Source of the DNA: an uncultured bacterium | GTDB lineage: Bacteria > Planctomycetota > Phycisphaerae > Phycisphaerales > SM1A02 | NCBI GenBank assembly: GCA_903891095.1 | Contig: CAITDI010000022.1 | Location: 35,142-99,141 of the forward strand | DNA: 64,000 nt | Direction: 5' to 3' | Part shown: positions 51,362 to 60,262 of the stretch, in pieces | Position numbering within the stretch: position 1 is the first letter of the stretch | How the letters are laid out: every line of letters begins with the position of its first letter | The notes under the pieces: model-generated | Told to the model about the DNA's origin: nothing | The model's input: the letters and a program-made list of their open reading frames with translations, nothing else | The model's database searches: none | Made by a program: the position numbers and the translations under genes

Positions 51362-51646
51362 TCACTCCGCTTCGAACATGCGCCGGTTGGTGCCGCCTTC
51401 GCCGACAGGAACGTCGAGCTTGGCGAGGCACTTCGGGCATCGGCCCGAGTAGCTGAGTCCGTCGGCCGACTTGGGCAGCCTCCCGTAGGTCGAGCAGCAG
51501 CGGAACCAGATCATGAGGAAGGGCTTGTTGGCGGGGGCGTTTGCCTGCGGCGGCTGCTGATGATGCGGCGAAGTCGCGCGGGATCCCGGCTGCGTCGGAC
51601 GCAGGCCGTCGATGTCCACGATGTCGCGCGGGTCGGGCACGTGCAT
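51362..51646 (-). CDS. Small zinc-ribbon-like protein
   Basis: A 94-residue protein with an N-terminal disordered, Gln/Pro-rich half and a short C-terminal domain WFRCCSTYGRLPKSADGLSYSGRCPKCLAKLDVPVGEGG. CC...CPKC makes a zinc ribbon. The domain resembles a small module repeatedly found in Phycisphaerae genomes. Function unknown. Confidence 0.7.
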   Translation of the reverse strand: MHVPDPRDIVDIDGLRPTQPGSRATSPHHQQPPQANAPANKPFLMIWFRCCSTYGRLPKSADGLSYSGRCPKCLAKLDVPVGEGGTNRRMFEAE

Positions 51647-51727
51647 TCCTTCGGACGGGCGCGGCGTCCGACTTGAGCGGGCGAACTTGAGTGGGCGAAA
51701 GCCTGCTCTTCGTTCAAGACCGTCGGC

Positions 51728-52333
51728 TCAGACGCGCCGCACGAGCGCGGCGGCACCCGACTCGATCGCCGCGAGCATTGCCTCGGTGCGCGCTGAGATC
51801 GCGGCGCGCGTGGCTTCGTCGGCGACCGACGGGAGGTTGATGCGCACGTTCTCCTGCGCTGCGCGCGCGCCGACCGCGGCGAGGTCGATCGCGATGCGGA
51901 GATCACTCGCGAGGCTCGCGCTGGTCGTGCCGACGAGCGCCTCGAGCGAGGTAAGCGTGTCCTGCGCGAGCCGGACCGTCGCTTCGGGCGCGGCGATCGC
52001 AGCGAGCACGGCGGCGCCGAAGCCTGCACGCGCGGGATCGTCCTTGGGCAGCTTCCACAGCGTGTTGAGCACGGCGTAGGCGCTCGCGTCCTGCGCCGCG
52101 AGGTCGAGCGACTGCTGCCGGCCGCTCTCGAACGCGGCATGCGCCGCGCGATGCGCCGCGTCGTGCGCGGCGAACTTCGGCTTGCCGATCGCGTAGCCGA
52201 CGACCATCGAGCCGAGCGCGTTTGCCTGCGCGAGCGTGACGCCCGCGACGGCGCCGCCGCCCGGGACGGGCACGGCCGCCGCGAGCTTGTCGAGGTACTC
52301 GCCGACGGTCATCGAGCGGAGGTCGAGATTCAC
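51728..52333 (-). CDS. Cyclodeaminase/cyclohydrolase (FTCD_C) family protein
   Basis: A 201-residue protein starting at GTG 52333 (VNLDLRSMTVGEYLDKLAAAVPVPGGGAVAGVTLAQANALGSMV). PxPGGG is the family hallmark. It is helical and follows the FTCD C-terminal (formimidoyl-THF cyclodeaminase / methenyl-THF cyclohydrolase, FchA) pattern. GTG overlaps the pheT stop (52330-52333), so it is cotranslated. Folate one-carbon metabolism is a reasonable inference. Length agrees with the single-domain family. Confidence 0.85.
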   Translation of the reverse strand: MNLDLRSMTVGEYLDKLAAAVPVPGGGAVAGVTLAQANALGSMVVGYAIGKPKFAAHDAAHRAAHAAFESGRQQSLDLAAQDASAYAVLNTLWKLPKDDPARAGFGAAVLAAIAAPEATVRLAQDTLTSLEALVGTTSASLASDLRIAIDLAAVGARAAQENVRINLPSVADEATRAAISARTEAMLAAIESGAAALVRRV

Positions 52334-54384
52334 GCGCGGATCTCCGCGCCGAGCTTCTCGCGGAGCGCCGCGATGGCGCGGGTGACCGACGCGTCGGCTT
52401 CCTCGCTCTTCATCGTGCCGTCGTTCTTGCGGAAGACGATGCGCAGCGAGACGCTCTTCTTGCCCTCGCCGATCTGCTTGCCGCGGAAGGTGGTGACGAA
52501 CGCGATCGACTCGAGGTGCGCGAGGCCGAGCGCGTGGATCGTGCGCTCGATGTCGCCGTACGCCACGCTGTCGGGCACGATCGCCGAGATGTCGCGGTCG
52601 GCGGCGGGGAACGCGGGGAGTTCCTTCGCGGCGTTTTCGGGCGGGTACTTGGCGAGCAGGCCGCGCAGCTCGAGTTCGGCGGCGGCGGTGGGGCGCTCGA
52701 GTCCGTGCGCCTTGAGGACGCGCGGCTCGACGATGCCCACGACGCCGATGTCGACGCCGTCGACCGTCACGCGCGCGGCGGGCGAGAGCCATGCGGTCTC
52801 GTCGGTCTTGGTGAACTCGACGCGCGCGGTGCGCGGCGCGACCAGGGTGAGCAGGCGTTCAATCGAGCCGCGCATGAGGCGGTACGCGCCCTGTGCGTCG
52901 CGCGCATCGGCGGGAGCGTCGGCCACGAGCGCGAGCGTCGGACGCTCGACGTGCGTGCCGCCCGCGTAGTGGAACGCGCTCGCGAACTCGAACACGCGCA
53001 GGTTCGCCGCGCCTTGGTCCTCGTTGTGGCGGCGCACGCGCAGCAGGCTCGTGACCACGCTGGTCCGCAGCGTGGGCTCGCCGCCCGCGCGTTCGTCGTC
53101 GACGCGGAGCAGCTTCGCGCCCTTCGAGAGGAACGCCTCGCCGGCCTTCTCGGCGACGAGCGAGTGCGTGATCGTCTCGATGAAGCCCATGCCGACGAGC
53201 AGGTCCTTGACCGCGCGCGTGCCGCGCTCGATCGGATTCGGCCGCGGGACGCGCACGGGAATCGTGTCGCTCACGGGAATCGCATCGAGCCCGTTGAGGC
53301 GGCAGATCTCCTCGATCAGGTCGATCTCGCGCTCGACGTCGACGCGCCGCGCGGGCGCGATCGTCTCGATGGTCTCGCTCGCGCCCGAGCCGACGACCTT
53401 CGGCGAGAAGCCGAGCGTGCCGAGCAGCGTGACCATGCGCGTGGTCGGGATGTCGAAGCCGAGGATCTGGCGCGCGCGCGCCGGGCGCAGCGTGATCGCG
53501 CGCGGCGCGGGCAGCGGGGCGCCGTCGGCGACGACGCCTTCGCAGAGCGTTCCGCCGGCGATCTCGATGATGAGCGCGGCGAGGCGATCGGTGGCGGCGT
53601 CGATTTCAGCGGGGTGCACGATGCGCTCGAAGCGGTACGACGAATCGCTCGCGATCGCGTGCCGACGGCTCGCGCCGCGCACCGCGACGACGTCGAACGT
53701 CGCCGCCTCGAGCACGAGGTCGGTGGTCTTGTCGGTCACGCTGGCGAGCGCGCCGCCCTTGACGCCGGCGAGCGCCACCGCGCGGTCGCGGTCGGCGATC
53801 ACGAGGTCGTTCGTGGTGAGCTTGAGTTCCTTCGCGTCGCTGCCGAGCGGGAGGAACGCCTCGCCGTCGCGCGCGCGGCGGATGTGGATCTCGGCGCCCG
53901 CGAGCGTCGCGAGGTCGAACACATGCGTCGGCTGCCCGAGCTCGAAGAGGACGAAGTTCGTCGCGTCGACCACATTGTTGCGGGGGATCTGGCCGATCGC
54001 GATCAGGCGGCGCTGCAGCCACTCGGGGCTCGGGCCGACCTTGACGCCCTTGATCACGCGCGCGGTGTAGCGCGGGCACATCGCGTGCTCGTGGTTCTTG
54101 ACGCGCACGATGTCGGCCGCGCGCGCGCCCGTCGACGGCTTGAGCTCGACCTTGGGGAACTTGATGCTGCGGCCGGTGACGGCCGCGATCTCGCGCGCCA
54201 TGCCGACGTGGCACAGGCAGTCGCCGCGGTTCGAGGTGGTCTCGATCTCCTGCCAGACCTCGCCGTTCTCCGCGGTGTCGCCACCGTCGAGCGGGAGGCC
54301 TGCGGAAGTGAGGACAGCGGCCTGCTCCGCGGCGTCGGCGGGGCGGTCGAGATAGTCGTTGATCCAAAGCACGCTCGTGCGCAT
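52330..54384 (-). CDS. pheT: Phenylalanine-tRNA ligase beta subunit, short form
   Basis: A 684-residue subunit. MRTSVLWINDYLDRPADAAEQAAVLTSAGLPLDGG is the N-terminal part. Then B3/4 (residues about 200-290, editing site), B5 (GFSPKVVGS...) and a catalytic-like core (RRVDVEREIDLIEEICRLNG) follow. The C-terminus is an FDX-ACB anticodon-binding domain (PAADRDISAIVPDSVAYGDIERTI). Between residue about 38 and 42 the EMAP/OB-fold tRNA-binding domain of long PheT (about 110 residues) is absent, explaining 684 versus about 795. No pheS is in the window. Confidence 0.95.
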   Translation of the reverse strand: MRTSVLWINDYLDRPADAAEQAAVLTSAGLPLDGGDTAENGEVWQEIETTSNRGDCLCHVGMAREIAAVTGRSIKFPKVELKPSTGARAADIVRVKNHEHAMCPRYTARVIKGVKVGPSPEWLQRRLIAIGQIPRNNVVDATNFVLFELGQPTHVFDLATLAGAEIHIRRARDGEAFLPLGSDAKELKLTTNDLVIADRDRAVALAGVKGGALASVTDKTTDLVLEAATFDVVAVRGASRRHAIASDSSYRFERIVHPAEIDAATDRLAALIIEIAGGTLCEGVVADGAPLPAPRAITLRPARARQILGFDIPTTRMVTLLGTLGFSPKVVGSGASETIETIAPARRVDVEREIDLIEEICRLNGLDAIPVSDTIPVRVPRPNPIERGTRAVKDLLVGMGFIETITHSLVAEKAGEAFLSKGAKLLRVDDERAGGEPTLRTSVVTSLLRVRRHNEDQGAANLRVFEFASAFHYAGGTHVERPTLALVADAPADARDAQGAYRLMRGSIERLLTLVAPRTARVEFTKTDETAWLSPAARVTVDGVDIGVVGIVEPRVLKAHGLERPTAAAELELRGLLAKYPPENAAKELPAFPAADRDISAIVPDSVAYGDIERTIHALGLAHLESIAFVTTFRGKQIGEGKKSVSLRIVFRKNDGTMKSEEADASVTRAIAALREKLGAEIRA

Positions 54385-54436
54385 AGGTCACGCAGAGTAG
54401 CGCGTCCGACGGGTTCGGTTCGGGTACCTTCCCGCC

Positions 54437-55183
54437 ATGCTGCGGACCTTCTTCGAACCGACATGTGCGACGCGACTTGGTGCGGTGCTGCTCGCTGGAT
54501 TCGTGGGATTTGCGCCCGCCTGCACGAGCGCCCCTGCGCCCGCCAAGGCAGCGCCCGTCGACCGCGCCGCCGGCGCGCCGAGCGACCTCTCGCTCGAGAT
54601 CGTGGTCACGCCCGGCCGCGGCGTCGAGGAGCGCGCGAAGATCGAGGAGCGCCCCGCGCGCTTCGTCCTGCTGGCCGATGGTTCGCTGATGGGAGAGGCG
54701 GATCGCCTTCCGTCCGGCGTGGTGCGCCCCGCGCGCGTGCGCCGTCTCGCGCGCGAGCAGATGACCGATGTCTGGTCGGTGCTCGTCGCGGCGGGATTCT
54801 CCGACGCGAAGTTTGTCGACACGCATGGCAACGTGCGCCTGCTCAAGCCCCAGGCGGGCGAAGTGCTCGCGACGCTCGAGCTCTACGCCAACGGCGAGCG
54901 GCTTTGCTTCGCGCGCCACTACAAGCCGGGCGATGAGTCGGAGCTCGCGATGCGTCGCGTGGTGCGCTCGCTCGCGTCGCTCGCTTGGGCCAGCGACGAG
55001 GCACTCGCGGACTCTGCGGAGCTGCCCGTGCGCTACGACCTCGGCGCGGATCCGTACGCGCGGTTTGCGCCGCGGGCGGCGGCTGTGCCTGCGGCCGCGC
55101 CTGCGCCTGCGCCTGTTCCGACGCCTGCGACTGAACCGGCACCCGCAACCACGCCTGCTCCCGTGCAAGGTGGCATGCCGTGA
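54437..55183 (+). CDS. Exported lipoprotein-like protein, unknown
   Basis: A 248-residue protein with an N-terminal signal (LGAVLLAGFVGFAPAC, possible lipobox APAC near residue 29). A globular region follows (SLEIVVTPGRGVEERAKIEERPARFVLL...MTDVWSVLVAAGFSDAKF), then a long Pro/Ala-rich tail (VPAAAPAPAPVPTPATEPAP...). Its stop overlaps the next start (GTGA), so the pair is cotranslated. Function unknown. Divergent from pheT by 52 bp. Confidence 0.7.
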   Translation: MLRTFFEPTCATRLGAVLLAGFVGFAPACTSAPAPAKAAPVDRAAGAPSDLSLEIVVTPGRGVEERAKIEERPARFVLLADGSLMGEADRLPSGVVRPARVRRLAREQMTDVWSVLVAAGFSDAKFVDTHGNVRLLKPQAGEVLATLELYANGERLCFARHYKPGDESELAMRRVVRSLASLAWASDEALADSAELPVRYDLGADPYARFAPRAAAVPAAAPAPAPVPTPATEPAPATTPAPVQGGMP

Positions 55184-55680
55184 CGCGCGCGCTCGCGCTG
55201 TTGATGTCGCTGGTCGGCGCGCTCATGCTCGTGCCGATGCTCGCGCTGCCCTCGTGCGGCCCCGAGATCGTGCGCATCGATCGCACAGGTTCGCTCGCGC
55301 TCGAGTTTTTCTGGCTGAGCGCGGATCACTCGCAGTGCGCGTACTACACGGTGAGCATCGACGGCGAGTTCGGTTCGTCCGGCGGGGCGATCGCGACGCA
55401 GCGCGCGGTGCGGTTTCACGCAACGCTCAGCGACGCGGACATCGTGCGCTTCGACACGCTGCTGAAGGCGACGGCATTCGCCACGCGCGAGCGCAACACG
55501 GGTGAAACGGGCGATCGCAGCGAAGTCGTCGTCGTGAGCGATCGCAAGCAGCATGCGTTTGCCGTGTCGGGCGCCGACAAGTCGCTGGATGAACTGCGCG
55601 CCTTCTGCCAGGAGATCGCGATGCGGCAGTTCCGCGATGTGATCGAGTCGCAGCACGAGGCAGGCACGCGCGCGCGGTGA
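55180..55680 (+). CDS. Exported protein of unknown function
   Basis: A 166-residue protein starting at GTG 55180 with an N-terminal signal (LLMSLVGALMLVPMLALPSC; a lipobox LPSC is possible). The mature part is about 140 residues of mixed alpha/beta with no family recognised (STSIDGEFGSSGG-like segment VSIDGEFGSSGGAIATQRAVRF). It resembles the preceding gene in layout: exported, with a globular centre that includes VLLADG/VSIDGEF-type strands. Both may be subunits of one envelope function. Confidence 0.7.
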   Translation: MTRALALLMSLVGALMLVPMLALPSCGPEIVRIDRTGSLALEFFWLSADHSQCAYYTVSIDGEFGSSGGAIATQRAVRFHATLSDADIVRFDTLLKATAFATRERNTGETGDRSEVVVVSDRKQHAFAVSGADKSLDELRAFCQEIAMRQFRDVIESQHEAGTRAR

Positions 55681-56272
55681 GCGCGGCGTGGCGCGGGCGG
55701 GACGGGATGTTTCCCCATCGCGCCCAAAGTCAGCAAACTTCCGCGCGATGCTGAAAGAGCCAGCGGTTTCGCGGGGTTTTCCTCTTGCGCGCCGCATGGA
55801 TGCGCGCGTCCGAGCCGCAAGGAACGTGGCTCGACTCGGTGGTCCGACACATGACGTCAAGTTCGCTCGCATGGCCTGCGGCGAACTTTGAAGGACAGGA
55901 AAAGCCCAGCGTGCCGCGATGGATTGCGGCGCGGTGGAGCAGCGTGGGCTGCGCGTTCGGAGCACAAGGATGTGCGTACGAACGTTCCGCCCCTCGACGA
56001 GCGTCCCCGGCCGGCCAGCCGGGGGCGCTCGTCGAAGATCGCGCAAGCGGTCGAACCAACTTCGAAACTCTCCGAGCGCCCGTGCGTTGCCTCTGCACGG
56101 GAGCTTTTTCTTTTGCACCGTTGGAAAAATCCCCGGCTGGACCGAAAGGCGGCGGCGGGACCCGAGATTGCCATTGGCCGGGAGCAGGAAGTCTCCCGTG
56201 TCCGAGAACAGGTGCGGCTGCGTGGAGTTGGCGGGCACACCAGCACCCTCACGTTCGCAAGGGAGTGGAACC
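55681..56272. other. 592-bp spacer with long hairpin, no clear gene
   Basis: Frames on both strands are open for more than 60 codons but have Arg/Ser/Pro-rich, non-protein-like sequence. The one clear structure is the hairpin at 55994-56035. The region resembles dispersed-repeat sequence like the one at 13455-14081. Confidence 0.5.
55994..56035. repeat. 18-bp stem long hairpin
   Basis: TCGACGAGCGTCCCCGGC (55994-56011) pairs with GCCGGGGGCGCTCGTCGA (56018-56035), with one G-U pair and a CGGCCA loop. Confidence 0.9.
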
Positions 56273-57259
56273 ATGATGGCATCGCATGTGCAGCTTGCTT
56301 CTCGAAGCATGGCCCGCCGCGACTCTGCAACCTTTCATGCGCAAGCCGACGCGCCGATTTTGCGCGGCACGACCACGATCGACATCGAATCGAGCTCAAC
56401 GCACTTGGCGCAGACGGACCGAGCCCTAGCATGGCCCCGCTTGGCCGAGCACGGAACCGCTCACCACCGCGTCACGGAAACGACGACGCCCCATGATTCG
56501 CCCGCGCCCGCGCAGCCCACGCTGCGCATGACCGGGGAAGAGCCTGGCGGTGACGTGCTCCCATCGGAGCCCGGGGCGACTGCCGAGACTTCAGACTCGA
56601 AGACTTCAGACTCCAAGGCCTCAGACTCCAGGACTTCAGACTCCAAGGCCTCAGAATCCAGGACTTCAGACTCGAAGGCCGCACGCTCCCGCATCGTCGA
56701 GCGCCTCTACACGTCCAGTTACCACAGGGTGTTTTGCTTCGTCCGTCGCTACACCAACGACGAGGAGGCGGAGGAGATCGCGCACGAGGCGTTCGTTCGT
56801 CTACTTCGCGTTAGGAATCTTGAAAGGATGTCGATCAGCGTCGCTTATCTGCTGCGTATCGCGGAGAACCTCCTCCGGCGACGGCATGGACGGGCACAGA
56901 GGTATCGCGAGATCCTCACTGAGATCTTTGTGGATTCAGGACGGGTGGGTCCTGGACACGACGAGGTGGATGGCCGGCATTGCGCGAACGCGCGTGCCAC
57001 CGACACGCGCTCCTTGGTCGATGAAATCGACTCCGAGCGGCTCGACGCTGTGCTCAAGCTGCTGACGCCTTCCGAGCAATCCGCGGTGCGGCTGATCGTG
57101 TGTCAAGGCATGGACTACGACACGGCAGCCCGTTCACTCGGCGTACCAGTATCCACCATCAACAATTGGAAGCATCGTGCACTCACCAAACTCAAGCAGT
57201 TCGTCGAAGGCAGCGACCGAGCCGGCAGCGGAAGGCGCCCAACAGCGGAAGCTTGTTGA
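56273..57259 (+). CDS. ECF-type sigma factor (sigma 3) with repeat linker
   Basis: A 328-residue protein from the ATG at 56273 (GGGAG seven bases upstream). The first 105 residues are unconserved, followed by six (T/A)S(D/E)S(K/R) pentapeptides (residues about 106-135) and then a sigma factor: sigma2 at about 145-230 (YHRVFCFVRRYTNDEEAEEIAHEAFVRLLRVRNLERMSISVAYLLRIAENLLRRR), sigma4 at about 260-310 (KLLTPSEQSAVRLIVCQGMDYDTAARSLGVPVSTINNWKHRALTKL). The Ser-rich linker may be phosphorylated. An out-of-frame gene overlaps its 3' end by 83 bp. The start choice is not certain. Confidence 0.85.
   Translation: MMASHVQLASRSMARRDSATFHAQADAPILRGTTTIDIESSSTHLAQTDRALAWPRLAEHGTAHHRVTETTTPHDSPAPAQPTLRMTGEEPGGDVLPSEPGATAETSDSKTSDSKASDSRTSDSKASESRTSDSKAARSRIVERLYTSSYHRVFCFVRRYTNDEEAEEIAHEAFVRLLRVRNLERMSISVAYLLRIAENLLRRRHGRAQRYREILTEIFVDSGRVGPGHDEVDGRHCANARATDTRSLVDEIDSERLDAVLKLLTPSEQSAVRLIVCQGMDYDTAARSLGVPVSTINNWKHRALTKLKQFVEGSDRAGSGRRPTAEAC
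56588..56677 (+). repeat. Six in-frame 15-bp repeats in sigma 3 gene
   Basis: Six copies of (AC/GC)(T/C)TCAGA(C/A)TC(C/G)A(A/G)G begin at 56588, 56603, 56618, 56633, 56648 and 56663. They encode TSDSK, TSDSK, ASDSR, TSDSK, ASESR and TSDSK. Confidence 0.95.
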
Positions 57260-57554
57260 GCTGCGCTGCGATCAATCCGATTCGCCGTGCGCTTGCATGG
57301 CCGGGTTGGCAGCAATCCCCGTCGACGAGATCCTGAACAGCAAGCGCGTCTCGCGTGAGCGCTTGCTTCGAGCCATCTCGCTCGAGCATCCCGAAGTTGC
57401 GCGGACCCTGCAGATGCAGACGCCGGTCGCCGGAACGGGCGGCCTGAACTTCGCGCCGCCGAAGGATCCGCTGGGCGACATCCTGCGCGAGCACCTGCAG
57501 CAGGTTGCGACCGGACCGTGCGAATGCGGCTTCGGCGCCGACGACAAGATCTGA
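57177..57554 (+). CDS. Small protein overlapping sigma 3, unknown
   Basis: A 125-residue frame from GTG 57177 (GGAAG five bases upstream) overlapping the last 83 bp of the sigma 3 gene in another frame. The N-terminal 25 residues are Ser/Ala-rich; the rest (CDQSDSPCACMAGLAAIPVDEILNSKRVSRERLLRAISLEHPEVARTLQMQ...) has a plausible helical core and ends CECGFGADDKI. It is followed by a good terminator. An anti-sigma or sigma partner role is possible by position only. An ATG at 57297 could be the true start. Confidence 0.5.
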   Translation: MHSPNSSSSSKAATEPAAEGAQQRKLVELRCDQSDSPCACMAGLAAIPVDEILNSKRVSRERLLRAISLEHPEVARTLQMQTPVAGTGGLNFAPPKDPLGDILREHLQQVATGPCECGFGADDKI

Positions 57555-57619
57555 GCCTTCCTGCTGGCTCATGACAGGCTCATGACGGACGGATGACAGA
57601 CTCATGACTCTCCCCGAGC

Positions 57620-57649
57620 ACCCCGCGCAATGCGGGGTTCTTTCTTTGC
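57620..57649 (+). terminator. Terminator before the Hsp70 gene
   Basis: ACCCCGC (57620-57626) pairs with GCGGGGT (57632-57638), loop GCAAT, followed by TCTTTCTTT. Confidence 0.85.
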
Positions 57650-57714
57650 GGGATGGTCTGGCGTCGCGCGGCTTCCCGCGAAATGGCGACTCGCTCTACC
57701 ATCGCGGCTTCGCC

Positions 57715-59580
57715 ATGACCGCCGCTGCTCCGATGACAACCATGCCCCCCGCGGATCCGATCGTCGGGATCGACCTGGGGACCACGAACTCGCTCGTCGC
57801 GTACTGCTTCGAGTCGGGGCCGCGCGTGCTCGGCGGCGGTGCGGGTGGCGCGATGGTGCCGTCGGTCGTGCGCTTTCATGCCGATGGACACGCCACCGTC
57901 GGTGACGCCGCGCGCCGCGACCGCGCCGCGCATCCGCGCGAGACCGTCGCCAGCGCCAAGCGGCTCATGGGTCGCTCCGCGCGCGAGACGGCGGAGTTCG
58001 CCCGCGGATTCTCGGTGCCGCTCGTCGAGGGTCCGCGCGGGATCGCCGCACTCGATGTCGGAGGCGGCCGCGTCGTCACGCCGCAGGAAGTTGCGGCTGA
58101 AGTCCTGCGCGAGCTGCGCGCCATCGCCGAGGCCGACCTCGGCGTCGCCGTGCGTCGCGCGGTCATCACCGTGCCCGCGTACTTCGACGACGCGCAGCGG
58201 CAGGCCACGCGCGACGCCGCGCGCATCGCCGGGATCGACGCCGTGCGCATCGTCAACGAGCCGACCGCCGCGGCGCTCGCCTACGGCATCGGCCAGACGC
58301 GCCGCGCCGAGCGCATCGTCGTGTACGACCTCGGCGGCGGAACCTTCGACGTGACGGTGCTCGACATCGTTCCGTCGGAACAGGCTGGGACGGGCGCCGA
58401 TTGCTTCCAGGTGCTCGCGACCGCGGGCGACACCGCGCTCGGCGGCGACGACGTCGACCGCGCGATCGCGCAGCGCTGGATCGACTCCGATGCGACGCGC
58501 GCGCTCGGCGAGCACGACCGTGCCGCGCTGATCGAGGCCGCGGAACGCGCGAAGGTCGCGCTCGCCTCGGCGGATCGCGCGGAGGTTTCCGTCGCGCTCG
58601 CGGCGGGTGCGCGCATGCACGCGCTCACGCGCGCGGAACTCGACGAACTCTGCGCGCCGCTCGTCGCGCGCACGCTCGACGCGTGCGCGCGCGCGATGCG
58701 CGACGCGCAGACGACGGCAGGGGAGATCGACCGCGTCGTCCTCGTGGGCGGCTCGACGCGCCTTGCGTGCGTGCGTGCCGCGGTGGCGCGTTTCTTCGCC
58801 AAGGACGTGTACACGGCGCTCGACCCCGATCGCGTGGTCGCGCTCGGCGCCGCGGTGCAGGCGGCGATCGTCGCGGGCGGCCGGCGCGACCTGCTGCTTC
58901 TCGACGTGATCCCGCTCTCGCTCGGCATCGAGACCGTCGGCGGCGCGATCGCCAAGCTGATCATGCGCAACAGCCCCGTGCCTGCGCGCGCGCACGAGCA
59001 CTTCTCGACGTCGAAGGACGGGCAGACCAATGTGCGCATCCACGTGCTGCAGGGCGAGCGCGAGCTCGCGGAGCACTGCCGTTCGCTGGGCACGTTCGAC
59101 CTGCGCGGGATTCCGCCGATGCCCGCGGGCATCCCGCAGATCGACGTGAGCTTCACCATCGACCAGAACGGCGTCCTCTCGGTCAAAGCCCGCGAGAAGC
59201 GCAGCGGCACCGAGGCGTCGATCCAGGTCGTGCCGAGCTACGGGCTCACGCAGGACGAGGTCGACCGCATCGAGCGCGAGAGCGTCGAGCACGCGCGCGC
59301 CGACATGACGGTCCACCGCGTGATCGACCTGCGCGTCCATTCCGAGCTCGACCTCAAGTGGATCGGCGAGGCGCTCGCGCGCGTCCGGACCAGGCTCGAC
59401 CCCGCCTACGTCGCAGAACTCGAGCGTGCGATGGCCGAGGTCCGCACCCGCTGCGAGGCCGCCGCGCGCGACCCGCGCTCGGTCGTCGCCGACGATTTCC
59501 ATCGGGCAAAACAGGCCTTGGACGTGCTTTCGATGCGGGTCCACGAGGCCGCGATCGCCGAGACCCTGCGCCGCGAGTGA
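57715..59580 (+). CDS. Hsp70/DnaK paralogue
   Basis: A 621-residue Hsp70 from the ATG at 57715. The ATPase half has [62 protein letters not shown] and VLVGGSTRL. The C-terminal half has the substrate domain (ATAGDT...[52 protein letters not shown]) and the lid. Closest family length is the HscA-like group (about 616), but no iscU or hscB gene is near, so the iron-sulfur role is only an option. The terminator upstream means it has its own promoter. It chaperones folding in the cytoplasm. Confidence 0.94.
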   Translation: MTAAAPMTTMPPADPIVGIDLGTTNSLVAYCFESGPRVLGGGAGGAMVPSVVRFHADGHATVGDAARRDRAAHPRETVASAKRLMGRSARETAEFARGFSVPLVEGPRGIAALDVGGGRVVTPQEVAAEVLRELRAIAEADLGVAVRRAVITVPAYFDDAQRQATRDAARIAGIDAVRIVNEPTAAALAYGIGQTRRAERIVVYDLGGGTFDVTVLDIVPSEQAGTGADCFQVLATAGDTALGGDDVDRAIAQRWIDSDATRALGEHDRAALIEAAERAKVALASADRAEVSVALAAGARMHALTRAELDELCAPLVARTLDACARAMRDAQTTAGEIDRVVLVGGSTRLACVRAAVARFFAKDVYTALDPDRVVALGAAVQAAIVAGGRRDLLLLDVIPLSLGIETVGGAIAKLIMRNSPVPARAHEHFSTSKDGQTNVRIHVLQGERELAEHCRSLGTFDLRGIPPMPAGIPQIDVSFTIDQNGVLSVKAREKRSGTEASIQVVPSYGLTQDEVDRIERESVEHARADMTVHRVIDLRVHSELDLKWIGEALARVRTRLDPAYVAELERAMAEVRTRCEAAARDPRSVVADDFHRAKQALDVLSMRVHEAAIAETLRRE

Positions 59581-59614
59581 TGGGTTTTCCCGCCTCGTTT
59601 GGTAGCATCGGGCG

Positions 59615-60262
59615 ATGGACCTCGACCGCACGACCACCGCACTGCTCGCTGGGTTGTTCGATCCCCGCAACGCCGCCGCCTGGGAGGCGTTCGACCTCCG
59701 ATACCGGCCGATCCTGGTCGGCTTCGCGCGCAACTGCGGCCTCAAGGACAACGACGCCAACGAGATCGCGCAGGAGACCATCGTGCGCTTTGTCGAGGAG
59801 TACCGCGCGGGCAAGTACGACCGCACGCGCGGCCGCCTCGGCGCGTGGCTGGTGACGATCGCGCGCTACCGCATGCTCGACGTCAAGCGTCGCGCGGGCA
59901 CGGCCCGCATCGCGCGCGGCGACAGCGCGATGGTCGATCTCGACGACGAGCGCTCGGTGAGCGCGGCGTACGAGGCCGAGCGTCGGCAGGGGCTGCTGCG
60001 TGAGGCGCTCGAGGAACTCCGCACCAAGTCGCGCGTCGACCCGAAGACCGTCAAGGCCTTCGAGATGCTCGTCTACCACAGCCTTTCGCCCGCGGTCGTC
60101 GCGGAGCAGCTCGGCATCTCGACCCACGACGTGTACCTCGCCAAGAGCCGCGTGGCCGCCAAGCTGCGCGAGATCGTGCTGCGCCTCGAGAGCGAGTACG
60201 AAGAGACGCCCGGCGAGTGGGACGCCGCGGGCGCTCGGCCATCGGACGGGCTTCGCGCGTGA
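59615..60262 (+). CDS. ECF-type sigma factor (sigma 4)
   Basis: A 215-residue sigma factor: sigma2 at about 12-95 ([68 protein letters not shown]), sigma4 at about 135-190 ([36 protein letters not shown]). The stop is GTGA-overlapped with the kinase start at 60259, so both are cotranslated. The kinase's zinc finger is the likely direct partner. The upstream Hsp70 gene is 34 bp away. Confidence 0.94.
   Translation: MDLDRTTTALLAGLFDPRNAAAWEAFDLRYRPILVGFARNCGLKDNDANEIAQETIVRFVEEYRAGKYDRTRGRLGAWLVTIARYRMLDVKRRAGTARIARGDSAMVDLDDERSVSAAYEAERRQGLLREALEELRTKSRVDPKTVKAFEMLVYHSLSPAVVAEQLGISTHDVYLAKSRVAAKLREIVLRLESEYEETPGEWDAAGARPSDGLRA

Noticed and set aside
52516..54936. An 806-codon frame opposite pheT
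   Set aside because: Antisense to pheT, no recognisable motif.
56588..56677. CRISPR-like array from the 15-bp repeats
   Set aside because: Units are too short, lack spacers and keep a protein frame.
57604..57714. Longer N-terminus of the Hsp70 gene
   Set aside because: It contains the terminator hairpin at 57620 and unrelated residues; Hsp70 proteins begin near GIDLGTT.
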